Assembly: GCA_020632995.1 (NCBI GenBank)
Contig: JACKEN010000010.1
Span: 62,001 to 126,000, forward strand
Direction: 5' to 3'
DNA length: 64,000 nucleotides
From: Deltaproteobacteria bacterium
Lineage (GTDB): Bacteria; Myxococcota; Kuafuiibacteriia; Kuafuiibacteriales; Kuafuiibacteriaceae
Shown: positions 47,528 to 56,375 of the stretch, one piece after another
Numbering within the stretch: the first letter of the stretch is position 1
How the letters are laid out: every line of letters begins with the position of its first letter
Program-made: the position numbers and the translations under genes
Notes under the pieces: generated by a model
What the model saw: only the letters and a program-made list of their open reading frames with translations
Told to the model about the DNA's origin: nothing
Database searches by the model: none

Positions 47528-48055
47528 TCAAGCCGCCGCGCCCATCCGCGCGCGCTGGCCGAGCAGGCCGAGGCGCTCGAAGCGCGCCCTGGCCCGCTCC
47601 AGCCCGCCGCGGTCGATGCGGGAGATGATGCGGGGGTGGCCGGCGCCGTAGAAGTCGTCCCGGACCTCGAGCTCCTCCGCCCCCAGCATGGAGTGGAGGC
47701 TGCGCGCCGCCTTGTTGTCGGACTCCACCGTGAACCAGACCTCGTCGCAGCGATCCACCACCGCCTGGGTGAAGGCGCGCAAGAGGGCCAGGAGGGCGCG
47801 GGTGCCCTGGTACTCGGGCAGCATCGCCAGCGTGGTGCAGTAGCCGATCTTGTCCCGGACGAAGGCGAGGAGGTAGCCGACCGGCTTGTCCTCGACCTCG
47901 ACCACGAAGCAGGTCTCGGGGAAGAAGTCGCAGCAAAGGCGTACGTAGTAAGGACCGAGGGTGCCCTCGCCGCACTCGCCGAAGAGCGTGTGCTCGAGGT
48001 TCATGAGGGTGTCGAAGTCGTCCCGTCGAAGCGTGCGGACCTGATAGCGAGCCAT
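47528..48055 (-). CDS. GNAT-family N-acetyltransferase
   Basis: 175 residues. The fold features are the N-terminal TLRRDDFDTLMNLEHTLFG, the beta4 strand FVVEVEDKPVGYLLAF, and the acetyl-CoA site LAMLPEYQGTRALLALL (the Q/R-x-x-G-x-G/A motif, here QGTRA), followed by EVWFTVESDNKAARSLHSML. The substrate is unknown. The ATG at 48055 has an excellent Shine-Dalgarno (AAGGGAGG, 7-base spacing), which is itself paired in a hairpin. Confidence 0.85.
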   Translation of the reverse strand: MARYQVRTLRRDDFDTLMNLEHTLFGECGEGTLGPYYVRLCCDFFPETCFVVEVEDKPVGYLLAFVRDKIGYCTTLAMLPEYQGTRALLALLRAFTQAVVDRCDEVWFTVESDNKAARSLHSMLGAEELEVRDDFYGAGHPRIISRIDRGGLERARARFERLGLLGQRARMGAAA

Positions 48056-48062
48056 GGGTTCG

Positions 48063-48081
48063 CCTCCCTTCTCTTGGGAGG
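48063..48081 (-). promoter_or_regulatory. Hairpin sequestering the GNAT ribosome binding site
   Basis: On the minus strand, CCTCCC (complement of 48076-48081) and GGGAGG (complement of 48063-48068) pair perfectly in a 6-GC-bp stem with a 7-base A-rich loop. GGGAGG is the Shine-Dalgarno of the GNAT gene, so the stem would block initiation unless melted or bypassed. This is an inference; it could also be a coincidence of a Shine-Dalgarno and a C-run. Confidence 0.4.
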
Positions 48082-48157
48082 ACAGGTTGCAGGCCGATGG
48101 TGACAGGTCGGCGGCCGCTCGGCGCCGGACGGTGACGGTTGGGCGAAGAAAGGCCCG

Positions 48158-49564
48158 CTACTGGCAGTAGTACCCGGTTACCTGGTCGATGTACCCACAT
48201 GTGGACCCGTTCGACGCGCAGTCCTGGCGCTCGATCTGGCCCTCCCGGGTGCACCACACCGCCACGTCGCCCTCGCACCGGCCGAGGAAGTCGAGGTCCC
48301 CGCAGCTGCTGGGGATGCAGTTGTAGTGCGGGTTGTCGTCGTAGCTCTCGGGCACGCAGGACTCCTGACAGACGCCGCACTGCCGGTTGAGCAGCTGGCC
48401 GCGCTGACACCACAGCAGGACGTTGCTGCGGCACTCCCCGCGCTCGCCGATGCCCTGACAGGGATCCTGCGCCCGGTTCACGCAGCGGTAGCCGCTGGCG
48501 CCGCTGTCCCAGGTGCAGAGCTCGCTCGCGGCGCAGGTCTCGGTCTGCAGGGTGCTGTCGGTGCCACACCAGATCGCCTGGGTCTGGTCCGCGCTGCACT
48601 CGCCCTCCGCGTCGACGGCGCCGCACGGCTGGGGCGGCGGGGGCGTGGTGGTGCCCACGTAGGACTCGATCCAGGCCCGGTGCACGTCCACCCGGGTGTA
48701 GTTGTCCTGGCCCACGCAGTTGCCGTCGCCGTTGGACAGGTCGCCGGCCACCCGCACCGTGCCGTCCGAGGCGATGACGAAGACCGGGCCGCCGCTGTCG
48801 CCGAAGCACACCCCGTGTTGGCCCTGGCCATCGATGGTGAGGGTGTCGCCCTGGAGGCGCACGATCGGCTCGGCGGTGAACTCACGCTCGCCGTAGCTGC
48901 CGTCCTCCTGCTGGCCGTACCCCGAGGCCTCCGCGGTGCGGTTGAGCCAGGTGCTGTCCATGTTCTCGTGCAGGATGGGCACCGGCTGCACGGTGGGCGC
49001 GAGGTCGCGCGCGTCGCGGGTGAGCTCCACCAGGGTCATGTCGCCGTTCGGGTTGTCGATGACCCGCCGGATGTTGAAGCAGATGTTTGGGTTCGCGGGC
49101 TGGTTCCCGATGCAATACCGGTTGCTGGTGTTCAGCGTGCAGTGGGTCGCGGTGAGCACCCAGGTGTAGTCGATCAAGAGCCCCGAGCAGACGTCGAAGG
49201 ACCCGATGGCCAGGATCTGATCGTCGGTGAGGGGCACGTAGGTCGGCCGGGTGGTGCCGTAGTACACGCTCGCCGGCTGGCGCGGCTTCACCGGCTGCTC
49301 CATGCACAGGTCGCCCGCGTCGGGCGGGGTCCCTGCGTCGGGGGTCACCGGGACGCCGGAGTCGGGGGTGGGGGTGGTGCCCCCGTCGGGGTCGGGCGTC
49401 ACCCCCGCGTCGGCCGGCGCCTCGACCCCGGTGTCGGGGGTGGCGGCGACGCCGGAGTCCGCGGGGCGCTTGGTGCCCGCGGCGCCCCGCCGACCGGAGT
49501 CGCCGTCGGGCACGCAGGCCGCCGCGCTCAGCGCCAACAGGAGGGCCGGCAGGCCCGCTTGCAT
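48158..49564 (-). CDS. Trypsin-like serine protease (S1) lipoprotein
   Basis: About 468 residues. A signal peptide with lipobox (LLLALSAAACVPD) precedes a Pro/Asp/Gly linker with PDSG/PDAG units. The catalytic triad residues are His in WVLTATHCTLN, Asp in NGDMTLVELT and Ser in VCFGDSGGPVFV. A Cys-rich C-terminus (PCGAVDAEGECSADQT onward) carries three or four disulfide-type repeats. The ATG at 49564 is preferred to the one at 49606 because it directly starts the signal peptide. It is probably a periplasmic or surface protease of Myxococcota type. Confidence 0.88.
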   Translation of the reverse strand: MQAGLPALLLALSAAACVPDGDSGRRGAAGTKRPADSGVAATPDTGVEAPADAGVTPDPDGGTTPTPDSGVPVTPDAGTPPDAGDLCMEQPVKPRQPASVYYGTTRPTYVPLTDDQILAIGSFDVCSGLLIDYTWVLTATHCTLNTSNRYCIGNQPANPNICFNIRRVIDNPNGDMTLVELTRDARDLAPTVQPVPILHENMDSTWLNRTAEASGYGQQEDGSYGEREFTAEPIVRLQGDTLTIDGQGQHGVCFGDSGGPVFVIASDGTVRVAGDLSNGDGNCVGQDNYTRVDVHRAWIESYVGTTTPPPPQPCGAVDAEGECSADQTQAIWCGTDSTLQTETCAASELCTWDSGASGYRCVNRAQDPCQGIGERGECRSNVLLWCQRGQLLNRQCGVCQESCVPESYDDNPHYNCIPSSCGDLDFLGRCEGDVAVWCTREGQIERQDCASNGSTCGYIDQVTGYYCQ

Positions 49565-49651
49565 GATCCCGGGTCGTGTGAGTCCCAGCACCCGGTCTTC
49601 ATACACTTTCAGGGGGCACCGGCGCCCTCCGACGATGGGCGGGGGGCGCGC

Positions 49652-50689
49652 TCAGGCAGCCTGACCGGCGGCCCGGAGGGTGTCCTGGGCCTCACGGAAG
49701 CTCACCATGGCGCCGCGGTCCGGGTCCCACAGGTCGAGCTGGAAGCAGCGCAGCATGTCCTTGGGCGAGAAGCTCGTCTCGCCCGGGGCCTGGAGCTCGG
49801 GCACCGCCGCCATGGTCTCCTCGAGCCGGTAGAACGGGATCTGGGAGTTCAGGTGGTGCACGTGGTGAAAGCCGATCTCCCCCGTGAACCAGCGCATGAG
49901 GGGTCCACCCGTCATCATGCTCGAGGCGTGCAGGGCCGCGTCGGTGTACTCCCAGTCACGCCGGTCCCGGATGATCGCGTCCGGGAAGTTGTGTTGGGCG
50001 TAGAACAGGTAGCTCCCGGCCGCGCAGCTGAACGCGAGGGGCAGCCAATACGCGAAGAACGCGAGCGACCAGCCGCCCACCCAGACCAGGAGCGCCATGA
50101 GCCCGTAGTGCACGAGGAGCGAGAGCGCGGCGGCGTGGTTGCGCTTGGGGTTCTTGACGAGCGGCTTGATCACCATCCCGAGCAGGAACACCGTGAAGTA
50201 GCCGAGGATCATGTTCAGGGGCGAGCGCACCGCGCGATAGAAGAAGCGCTGCAGCTTGGTGGCGCGCTGGTACATGCGCACGGTGATCACCGGGTAGCTG
50301 CCGATGCTCGAGCCCACCATCTTGGCGGTGTGGGCGTGGTGATAGTTGTGGGAGTCCTTCCACACCCGGTCCGGGGTCAGGATCAGCAGGCCGTACACGT
50401 ACATGATGGCCTTGCCGAGGCGCGACTTGCGGAAGATCGCCCCGTGCATGGCGTCGTGATAGAAGATGAAGAGCCGCACGTTGGTGAGGCCCAAGAGGAG
50501 CGCGGCCACCCAGCGCGCCGGGCCCGCCGCCGGCCACGCCGCGACCGCGGCCAGCCCCGCCGCCACCGCTCCGGTGATCAGGAACAGGCGCCAGGTCGTG
50601 GCGGGATCCTCCGCCGAGTGTGGCTTGGTGGCCCGGATCAGCTCCGGGCCGCTTCGGACCGAGGTGCTCACCGAGTAGCTGTTTCGCAC
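49652..50689 (-). CDS. Fatty acid desaturase
   Basis: 345 residues. Three His boxes are present: FIFYHDAMHGAI (HxxxH), DSHNYHHAHT (HxxHH) and FHHVHHLNSQIP (HxxHH), with hydrophobic spans between them (WLPLAFSCAAGSYLFY and others). It inserts a double bond into membrane acyl chains using a di-iron centre. GTG at 50687-50689 is used; a GTG at 50671 is an alternative. It is divergent from the PilZ gene across about 139 bp. Confidence 0.9.
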   Translation of the reverse strand: MRNSYSVSTSVRSGPELIRATKPHSAEDPATTWRLFLITGAVAAGLAAVAAWPAAGPARWVAALLLGLTNVRLFIFYHDAMHGAIFRKSRLGKAIMYVYGLLILTPDRVWKDSHNYHHAHTAKMVGSSIGSYPVITVRMYQRATKLQRFFYRAVRSPLNMILGYFTVFLLGMVIKPLVKNPKRNHAAALSLLVHYGLMALLVWVGGWSLAFFAYWLPLAFSCAAGSYLFYAQHNFPDAIIRDRRDWEYTDAALHASSMMTGGPLMRWFTGEIGFHHVHHLNSQIPFYRLEETMAAVPELQAPGETSFSPKDMLRCFQLDLWDPDRGAMVSFREAQDTLRAAGQAA

Positions 50690-50828
50690 CTGGGGCCCGA
50701 TCCGGGAAGCGACAAATGCGTTAAAAAGCGTGCGTGATCGCGCACTTCCGTCCTACGGGTCGGTCGGAGCGTCCCGACACCGGGCGGCCTCAAGTCCCGC
50801 CTCGACCCGCCGATCATGCTGATCGACC

Positions 50829-51224
50829 ATGGTCAGCACCGCCGCACCGCTGCGCACCCAGGATCAGGACAAGCCCGGCAGCCACGAGTCCCAGGAGGAG
50901 CGTCGCCGCTTCCCCCGGGTGAAGGCGCCCATCTTCTTCCAGATCCCCCGCCTCAGGGACGAGCACCGCCCCGTCCTCGACGTCAGCTTGGGGGGCCTAC
51001 GGGTGTACTCCGACGACGGCTTCCAGGTGGGGGAGCGCTTCCAGCTCGAGCTGCTCCTGCCCCCGGACGGCACCGAGATCTCCGCCCTGGCCCAGGTGGC
51101 GTGGGTGGAGCGCCTCCCGCCGGACTCGCCCGCCCGGTACGACGTGGGCTTCGAGCTGCTGATCGTCGACGACGACGGGCTCAGGCTCCTTGGGCGTGCC
51201 CTGGAGGGGGCGCCGCCCGTCTGA
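50829..51224 (+). CDS. PilZ-domain protein
   Basis: 131 residues: a flexible 25-residue N-terminus then a single PilZ domain. The c-di-GMP-binding RRRFPRV (RxxxR-type) and DVSLGGLRVYSD (D/NxSxxG) motifs are both intact, so binding is likely. Strand order after this (FQLELLLPPDG, AQVAWVE, YDVGFELLIVD) is normal. The 3' end overlaps the convergent methyltransferase by 44 bases. Confidence 0.88.
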   Translation: MVSTAAPLRTQDQDKPGSHESQEERRRFPRVKAPIFFQIPRLRDEHRPVLDVSLGGLRVYSDDGFQVGERFQLELLLPPDGTEISALAQVAWVERLPPDSPARYDVGFELLIVDDDGLRLLGRALEGAPPV

Positions 51225-51918
51225 GCACCAGCTGCCAGCGAAACGGCAGCCGCCACGTCAGGGTCGCCTCGACCCCCGGCACCGCCCGGGCCCACCCCAA
51301 CAGCTCCTCCGCCACGAAGCCGCGCCGCACCGAGAGCGGCGCGTCGTAGCGGATCATCGGGTTCCGCGACAGCACCGCGGTGATCGCCCGGATCCCCGCC
51401 CACGCCACCGGGTGGCGGTGGAGGTCGTTCACCACCACCCCCACGCGCGCCACCTCGGCCATCCGGGTCAGGGCGGGCACGATGGCGTCGTCCGGGAAGT
51501 GGTGCAGCACCTGGGCCGCGTGCACCACGTCGAAGGCGGGTTCGGCGGGCAGCGCGAAGAGGTCCTGGTGGCGGTGGGTGATGGTCGGGTAGCCGGCGGT
51601 GCGCCCCTCGGCGTAGGCCACGGTGCTCTCCGCGAGGTCGATGCCGAGGACGTGGACCTCGACCCCGCGCGCGGCGCCGTGCTCGACCAGCTGGCGCGCC
51701 ATGTCGCCGCCCCCCACCCCGACGTCGAGCACCGAGAGCCGGGTGGCACCGGGCGGCAGGAGCGAGAACACCCCGTCCAAGGTGGGGCGGTAGCCGTTCA
51801 GGGTGCGGTTGAGCCCCTCGATCTCGGCCAGGGTCCGCGCCAGCTCGGGGGCCGAGGCGGCGGGGTCGTCCATGAGCTCCTGCTCCTGGCTGCGAGGGAA
51901 GAGGCGATCGCCGAGCAC
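51181..51918 (-). CDS. SAM-dependent methyltransferase
   Basis: 245 residues. Motif I SVLDVGVGGGDMARQLVEHG, motif II IDLAESTVAYAEG, and motif IV FDVVHAAQVLHHFPDD are clear; the C-terminus ends in VRRGFVAEELLGW and WQLVLRRAAP. It resembles the UbiE/phospholipid or small-molecule methyltransferase type. It is the last gene of a divergent/convergent pair, overlapping PilZ by 44 bases. Confidence 0.85.
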   Translation of the reverse strand: MLGDRLFPRSQEQELMDDPAASAPELARTLAEIEGLNRTLNGYRPTLDGVFSLLPPGATRLSVLDVGVGGGDMARQLVEHGAARGVEVHVLGIDLAESTVAYAEGRTAGYPTITHRHQDLFALPAEPAFDVVHAAQVLHHFPDDAIVPALTRMAEVARVGVVVNDLHRHPVAWAGIRAITAVLSRNPMIRYDAPLSVRRGFVAEELLGWARAVPGVEATLTWRLPFRWQLVLRRAAPPPGHAQGA

Positions 51919-51979
51919 GGGTGCAGTCTACACTGCTTGCGCACCGCGGCCAGCCCCACGGTTGTGCAAGCCAGCCTGC

Positions 51980-52444
51980 TCAGTGGGCCGGGGGCACCTC
52001 GAGCGCGATCCGGGCCGTCTTCGGCTTGGGTTGAGGCGCGGCAAGGAACCCCGCGAACAGCGCGACGAGGAAGATGAGGAACGCCTCCGAGCCCGCGGCG
52101 ACCGAGGTCACGGCGGGCCCCGGGCAGATGCCACCGAGGCCCCAGCCCACCCCGAAGATCGCCGCCCCGATCAAGAGGCGCGCGTCGGGGGTCTTCTTGG
52201 TCGGCATGGAGAACGCGTCGTGGAACACCGGCCGGTGCAGCTTCAGGATCTGCCGGTGCAAGAGGTAGTAGACCGAGATCCCGCCGACCATCACCCCGAG
52301 GAGCGCGGGTCGCCACTCGCCGGTGAAGTCCAGAAAGCCGATCACGTTGGCCGGGTGGGTCATGCCGCCCACCCCCAACCCCACCGCGAACAAGAAGGCC
52401 GCGACGAACGCGGTCAACAGGCCCCGCTTCTTGCCCGACCTCAC
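51980..52444 (-). CDS. YeeE/YedE family permease subunit (PmpB-like)
   Basis: 154 residues with four hydrophobic segments: LLTAFVAAFLFAVGLGVGG, WRPALLGVMVGGISVYYLL, RLLIGAAIFGVGWGLGGICP and EAFLIFLVALFAGFLAA. GLGGICPGPAVTSVAAG is the diagnostic segment of the YeeE/YedE sulfur transporter family, including the conserved Cys. GTG at 52444 overlaps the upstream subunit's stop (TGA 52441-52443). Half-size subunits are typical of PmpA/PmpB pairs, which flank persulfide hydrolase genes in several bacteria. Confidence 0.85.
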   Translation of the reverse strand: MRSGKKRGLLTAFVAAFLFAVGLGVGGMTHPANVIGFLDFTGEWRPALLGVMVGGISVYYLLHRQILKLHRPVFHDAFSMPTKKTPDARLLIGAAIFGVGWGLGGICPGPAVTSVAAGSEAFLIFLVALFAGFLAAPQPKPKTARIALEVPPAH

Positions 52445-52869
52445 GGGTGCACCCCGGTGAGGCCAGCGACGAACACCGTGATCGCGCCGGTCAAGATGAA
52501 CGTGGTGGTCGCGACGATCGACCGCAGGGAGAGGCGGCCGATGCCGCAGACCCCGTGTCCGCTCGTGCAGCCGCTCCCGACGCGGGCGCCGAAGCCGACG
52601 AGGAAGCCAGCCACGAGCACCACCAACCAGTGCGCCTCGTGGGTGGTGGGGAGGGCGGAGGGCATGAACAGGCGCAACGCCAGCCCCCCCGCCAACAAGC
52701 CCCCGGCGAACGCCACCCGCCAGGACAGGTCGCCCGCGGTGGGGCGCACCAACCCGCTCAAGATCCCGCTGATCCCCGCGATGCGGCCGTTGAACCACAA
52801 CAGCAGGACCGCGGAGAACCCGATCAGGACTCCGCCCAAGAGGGCGAAGCCGAAATCAGCCCATTCCAT
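52441..52869 (-). CDS. YeeE/YedE family permease subunit (PmpA-like)
   Basis: 142 residues with four membrane segments (FGFALLGGVLIGFSAVLLLW, WLVVLVAGFLVGFGARVGSG and others). The GSGCTSGHGVCGIGRLS segment carries the two conserved cysteines thought to handle thiosulfate or related sulfur species. The ATG at 52869 is preceded by a strong Shine-Dalgarno (AGGAGG). It starts the operon with the second subunit and is divergent from the ECF sigma gene. Confidence 0.87.
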   Translation of the reverse strand: MEWADFGFALLGGVLIGFSAVLLLWFNGRIAGISGILSGLVRPTAGDLSWRVAFAGGLLAGGLALRLFMPSALPTTHEAHWLVVLVAGFLVGFGARVGSGCTSGHGVCGIGRLSLRSIVATTTFILTGAITVFVAGLTGVHP

Positions 52870-52946
52870 GTAAAGTGAACCTCCTCCAAGGTGTAGCCCA
52901 GGCCTCCGAGTCCGCCGAACGGGACCTGGGTCGCTTTCGAGCGTCT

Positions 52947-52971
52947 GAGCCGAGAAGAAACAAAAGGATTC
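52947..52971 (-). promoter_or_regulatory. Candidate ECF-type promoter of the pmpA-like gene
   Basis: Minus strand reads GAATC (52971-52967), 15 bases, GGCTC (52951-52947). The same GAATC-N15-GGCTC is found before the hydrolase gene at 54757-54781. It ends about 77 bases before the ATG at 52869. The identity of both boxes and spacing suggests a common sigma factor, most simply the adjacent ECF protein. No experimental data are implied. Confidence 0.45.
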
Positions 52972-53003
52972 GACCGGTGTGGGTCTTGGGTTAAGGGTGG
53001 GGA

Positions 53004-53834
53004 ATGGCCGAGCCGACCGACGAGGCGCTCCTGGAGCGGGTCCAGGGCGGGGATCGCGTAGCCCTCGACAAGCTGATCCAGCGACACCAGGGGCAGATCT
53101 TCCGCTTCGGCATGAAGATGTGCCGAAACCGCGAGGACGCCGAGGACGTTGTGCAAGAGACCTTGCTCGCGGCCACCCGGACCATCGGCGGGTTCCGCGG
53201 CGCGTCGAGCGTGAGCACCTGGCTCTACAGCATCGCGAGGAGCTTCTGCATCAAGAAGCGGCGGCGCTCGAAGTTCGCGCCCGAGCACCACGAGTCCCTC
53301 GAGCAGGACGCGGCCAAGGACGCCCACGCCCTGGCCGACCCCGGCCGCACCCCCGAGGAGCACGCCGAGGCGAACCAGCTCGAGGCCGCGCTGGGCGAGG
53401 CGATCGCCGGGCTGGAGGAGAAGTATCGCGAGACGCTGGTGCTCCGCGACGTCGAGGGCCTGACCGCGCCTCAGGTCGCGGAGGTCACCGGGCTGTCGGT
53501 GGCGGCGGTGAAGAGCCGCCTGCACCGGGCCAGGGCCGCCCTGCGGGACCGCCTGGCCCCGATCCTCGACGCGGAGACGCCGCCCGAGACCTCGGACCAG
53601 TGCCCGAACATCCTGGAGCTCTTCTCACGGAACCTGGAAGGTGAGATCAGCGCCGACCTCTGCGCGAAGATGCAGCATCACGTGGACAACTGCCCGCACT
53701 GCAGGGCGACTTGCGGTTCGCTCAACCGGGTGTTGAACATGTGCCGCACCAGCCCCGCCCCCGCGGTGCCGGAGCATATCCAGACCGCGGTGCGGGAGGC
53801 GGTGCAGCGGCTCGAGTTCGCGAAGATGGACTGA
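53004..53834 (+). CDS. ECF RNA polymerase sigma factor with C-terminal zinc-finger (zf-HC2-like) domain
   Basis: 276 residues. Sigma region 2 (about 22-95: IFRFGMKMCRNREDAEDVVQ, STWLYSIARSFCIKKRRR) and region 4 (about 130-190: YRETLVLRDVEGLTAPQVAE, VAAVKSRLHRARAAL) are normal for the ECF group. The extra C-terminus (about 195-276) has QCPNILELF, a cysteine, and HHVDNCPHCRATCG with H-x3-C-x2-C, the zinc-binding anti-sigma (ZAS/zf-HC2) motif, then more cysteines. A sigma factor carrying its own ZAS-like domain can respond to thiol chemistry directly. It lies between the permease pair and the hydrolase gene and has a good Shine-Dalgarno (GGTGGGG). Confidence 0.88.
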   Translation: MAEPTDEALLERVQGGDRVALDKLIQRHQGQIFRFGMKMCRNREDAEDVVQETLLAATRTIGGFRGASSVSTWLYSIARSFCIKKRRRSKFAPEHHESLEQDAAKDAHALADPGRTPEEHAEANQLEAALGEAIAGLEEKYRETLVLRDVEGLTAPQVAEVTGLSVAAVKSRLHRARAALRDRLAPILDAETPPETSDQCPNILELFSRNLEGEISADLCAKMQHHVDNCPHCRATCGSLNRVLNMCRTSPAPAVPEHIQTAVREAVQRLEFAKMD

Positions 53835-53836
53835 GC

Positions 53837-54697
<861 letters not shown>

Positions 54698-54756
54698 TTC
54701 TTTCTCCTCTGTCTCGAACGGGTGGGGCGACCGCCGACCGCCCTACACAGGGTTGA

Positions 54757-54781
54757 GAGCCCGCACCGACAGAATCGATTC
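54757..54781 (-). promoter_or_regulatory. Candidate ECF-type promoter of the hydrolase gene
   Basis: Minus strand reads GAATC (54781-54777), 15 bases, GGCTC (54761-54757), identical in boxes and spacing to the element before the pmpA-like gene. The -35 half lies in a palindrome GAATCGATTC (54772-54781). It ends about 60 bases before the ATG at 54697. Confidence 0.45.
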
Positions 54782-54842
54782 ACTGCGCGCACAACACAAG
54801 CCCTCCCGGCCTCATCCGGCTGGTATGCTCGGTGGACGGCTG

Positions 54843-56282
54843 ATGGACGCTTGGACGGTCGCCATTGTCCTGTTTGACGCAGCGCTCCTCGCTGGTCTGT
54901 TGAGGCTGCGTCGCAACCTGAAGGCCCTGCCGCCCCCCCAGCCGCGTGCGCAGGACACCCTGCGGCTGGGCCCCGCTCGCGCGAACCTCGAAGACGCAGC
55001 GCGGCGGCTCGACCTCGAGGTCCGTGGCCAGGCGTTGGGCCTCAGCCTCCACGGCCGGGTGGACGGCTTGGACGTGCTGGTGGAGCCGCTGGGCATCCTG
55101 TTCGACGACGGTCCCCAGGCGATGGACCTCAAGGTGATGGTGACCGCCGCGGACCGGGTGGATGCCGGGCTGGGCCTGCACCCCCGGTCCGGCCGAGCGT
55201 CTGGCGAGGCCCTGCGCCACCTCGTGGTGTTGGGCGATCCAGCCTTCGACCAGGCCTTCGAGGCCTCGGGAGCGGAGGCCGAGCTGCGCGCGGTGCTCAC
55301 CCAGCCCCACCGCGCTGCGCTCATCGGGCTGCCGGGGCGGGTGACGGTCTGGGCGGGGCGGGTCAGCTACGCGTGCACCGCGCTCTTCGCGGGCCCCGAC
55401 GCGATCGAGCGGGCGGTACGCGAGGCCCTGTCGGTGGTCCCGTGGATGACCGCCCCGCCGGACCTGGCCGCGCGTCTGGCGGACGTGGTGTCGACCGATC
55501 GGGCCGGCCTGGTCCGCGCCGGCGCGCTCGGGTGCCTGCTCCGGAGCGCGCCCGACGACGAGGGCACGCGCCACCTCTGCCAGTGGGCCCTCGACGATCC
55601 GGAGCCCCGGGTGCGGCTGCTCGCGGCGGGGCACGTGGGCGATCCGGCGGCGCCGGTGCTCGCCGCCCTGGCCGCAGCGAGCGAGCTGCCGATCGAGCTT
55701 CGGCTCGAGGCGCTGGGGGCGGCCGCGCGCCTCAGCCCCGAGCGTTGGCGCCCGATCCTCCGGGCCGCCCTGTTCGAGGGCCCGCACCCGCTGGCGGTGG
55801 GGGCGGCGGAGCTCCTCGGCGCCACCCGAGACGCATCGGCCAGCGCGATGCTGGCCGCCCGCTGGCCCACCGCGTCCACCCTGCTGGCGCCCGCGCTCCT
55901 GACCGCGCTGGCCCGGCTCGGGCACCCCAACGCGGAGCCGGTGCTCCTGTTGGGGCTCACCCACCCCGCGGCGCCGGTGCGCATCGCCGCCGCCGAAGGC
56001 CTCGGGGAGGCGGGCGGACCGACCGCCCTCACCGCCCTCACCACCCGCCAGCGCGAGGACCGCGACGCGGACGTGCGGCGCGAGGCCGAGCGCGCCATCC
56101 ACCGGATCCACGCGCGCCACGACCTGGAGCACGGGCGCCTCTCGATCCTGGAGCCCACCTCGACCGGCGCCTTGTCCCTGCCGCGCGCGGGCCCCGGGCA
56201 GCTCGCGCTCCGCGAGCCCGATACGGGCGCGCCGACCGCAGGGCGTTTGGCCATCGCGCAGGAGGACCCCGACACCCCCTGA
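54843..56282 (+). CDS. HEAT-repeat protein with N-terminal membrane anchor
   Basis: About 479 residues. An N-terminal transmembrane segment (DAWTVAIVLFDAALLAGLLR) is followed by a region with beta-strand character (residues about 30-200). Residues about 210-450 are helical HEAT-type repeats (ARLLAAGHVGDP-like, EPRVRLLAAGHVG, PVRIAAAEGLGEAGG, RDADVRREAERAIHRIH). Such repeats usually mediate protein-protein contacts. The ATG at 54843 is chosen; 54825 is possible. It is divergent from the hydrolase. Confidence 0.75.
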   Translation: MDAWTVAIVLFDAALLAGLLRLRRNLKALPPPQPRAQDTLRLGPARANLEDAARRLDLEVRGQALGLSLHGRVDGLDVLVEPLGILFDDGPQAMDLKVMVTAADRVDAGLGLHPRSGRASGEALRHLVVLGDPAFDQAFEASGAEAELRAVLTQPHRAALIGLPGRVTVWAGRVSYACTALFAGPDAIERAVREALSVVPWMTAPPDLAARLADVVSTDRAGLVRAGALGCLLRSAPDDEGTRHLCQWALDDPEPRVRLLAAGHVGDPAAPVLAALAAASELPIELRLEALGAAARLSPERWRPILRAALFEGPHPLAVGAAELLGATRDASASAMLAARWPTASTLLAPALLTALARLGHPNAEPVLLLGLTHPAAPVRIAAAEGLGEAGGPTALTALTTRQREDRDADVRREAERAIHRIHARHDLEHGRLSILEPTSTGALSLPRAGPGQLALREPDTGAPTAGRLAIAQEDPDTP

Positions 56283-56375
56283 TGGCCCGGCCACCGACCA
56301 GGGGCCGCCCAACTCTTCCCGCCGTGGCCCTTTCCGGATGGACCAAGCCCGACCGGCCCGTCAGAATCTCGCGCC

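Noticed and set aside
52921..52945. GGGACC-N15-CGTC as an ECF promoter of the sigma gene
   Set aside because: It is a plausible shape, but it is not repeated before other genes and the -35 deviates from GGAAC; I kept only the repeated GAATC-N15-GGCTC element.
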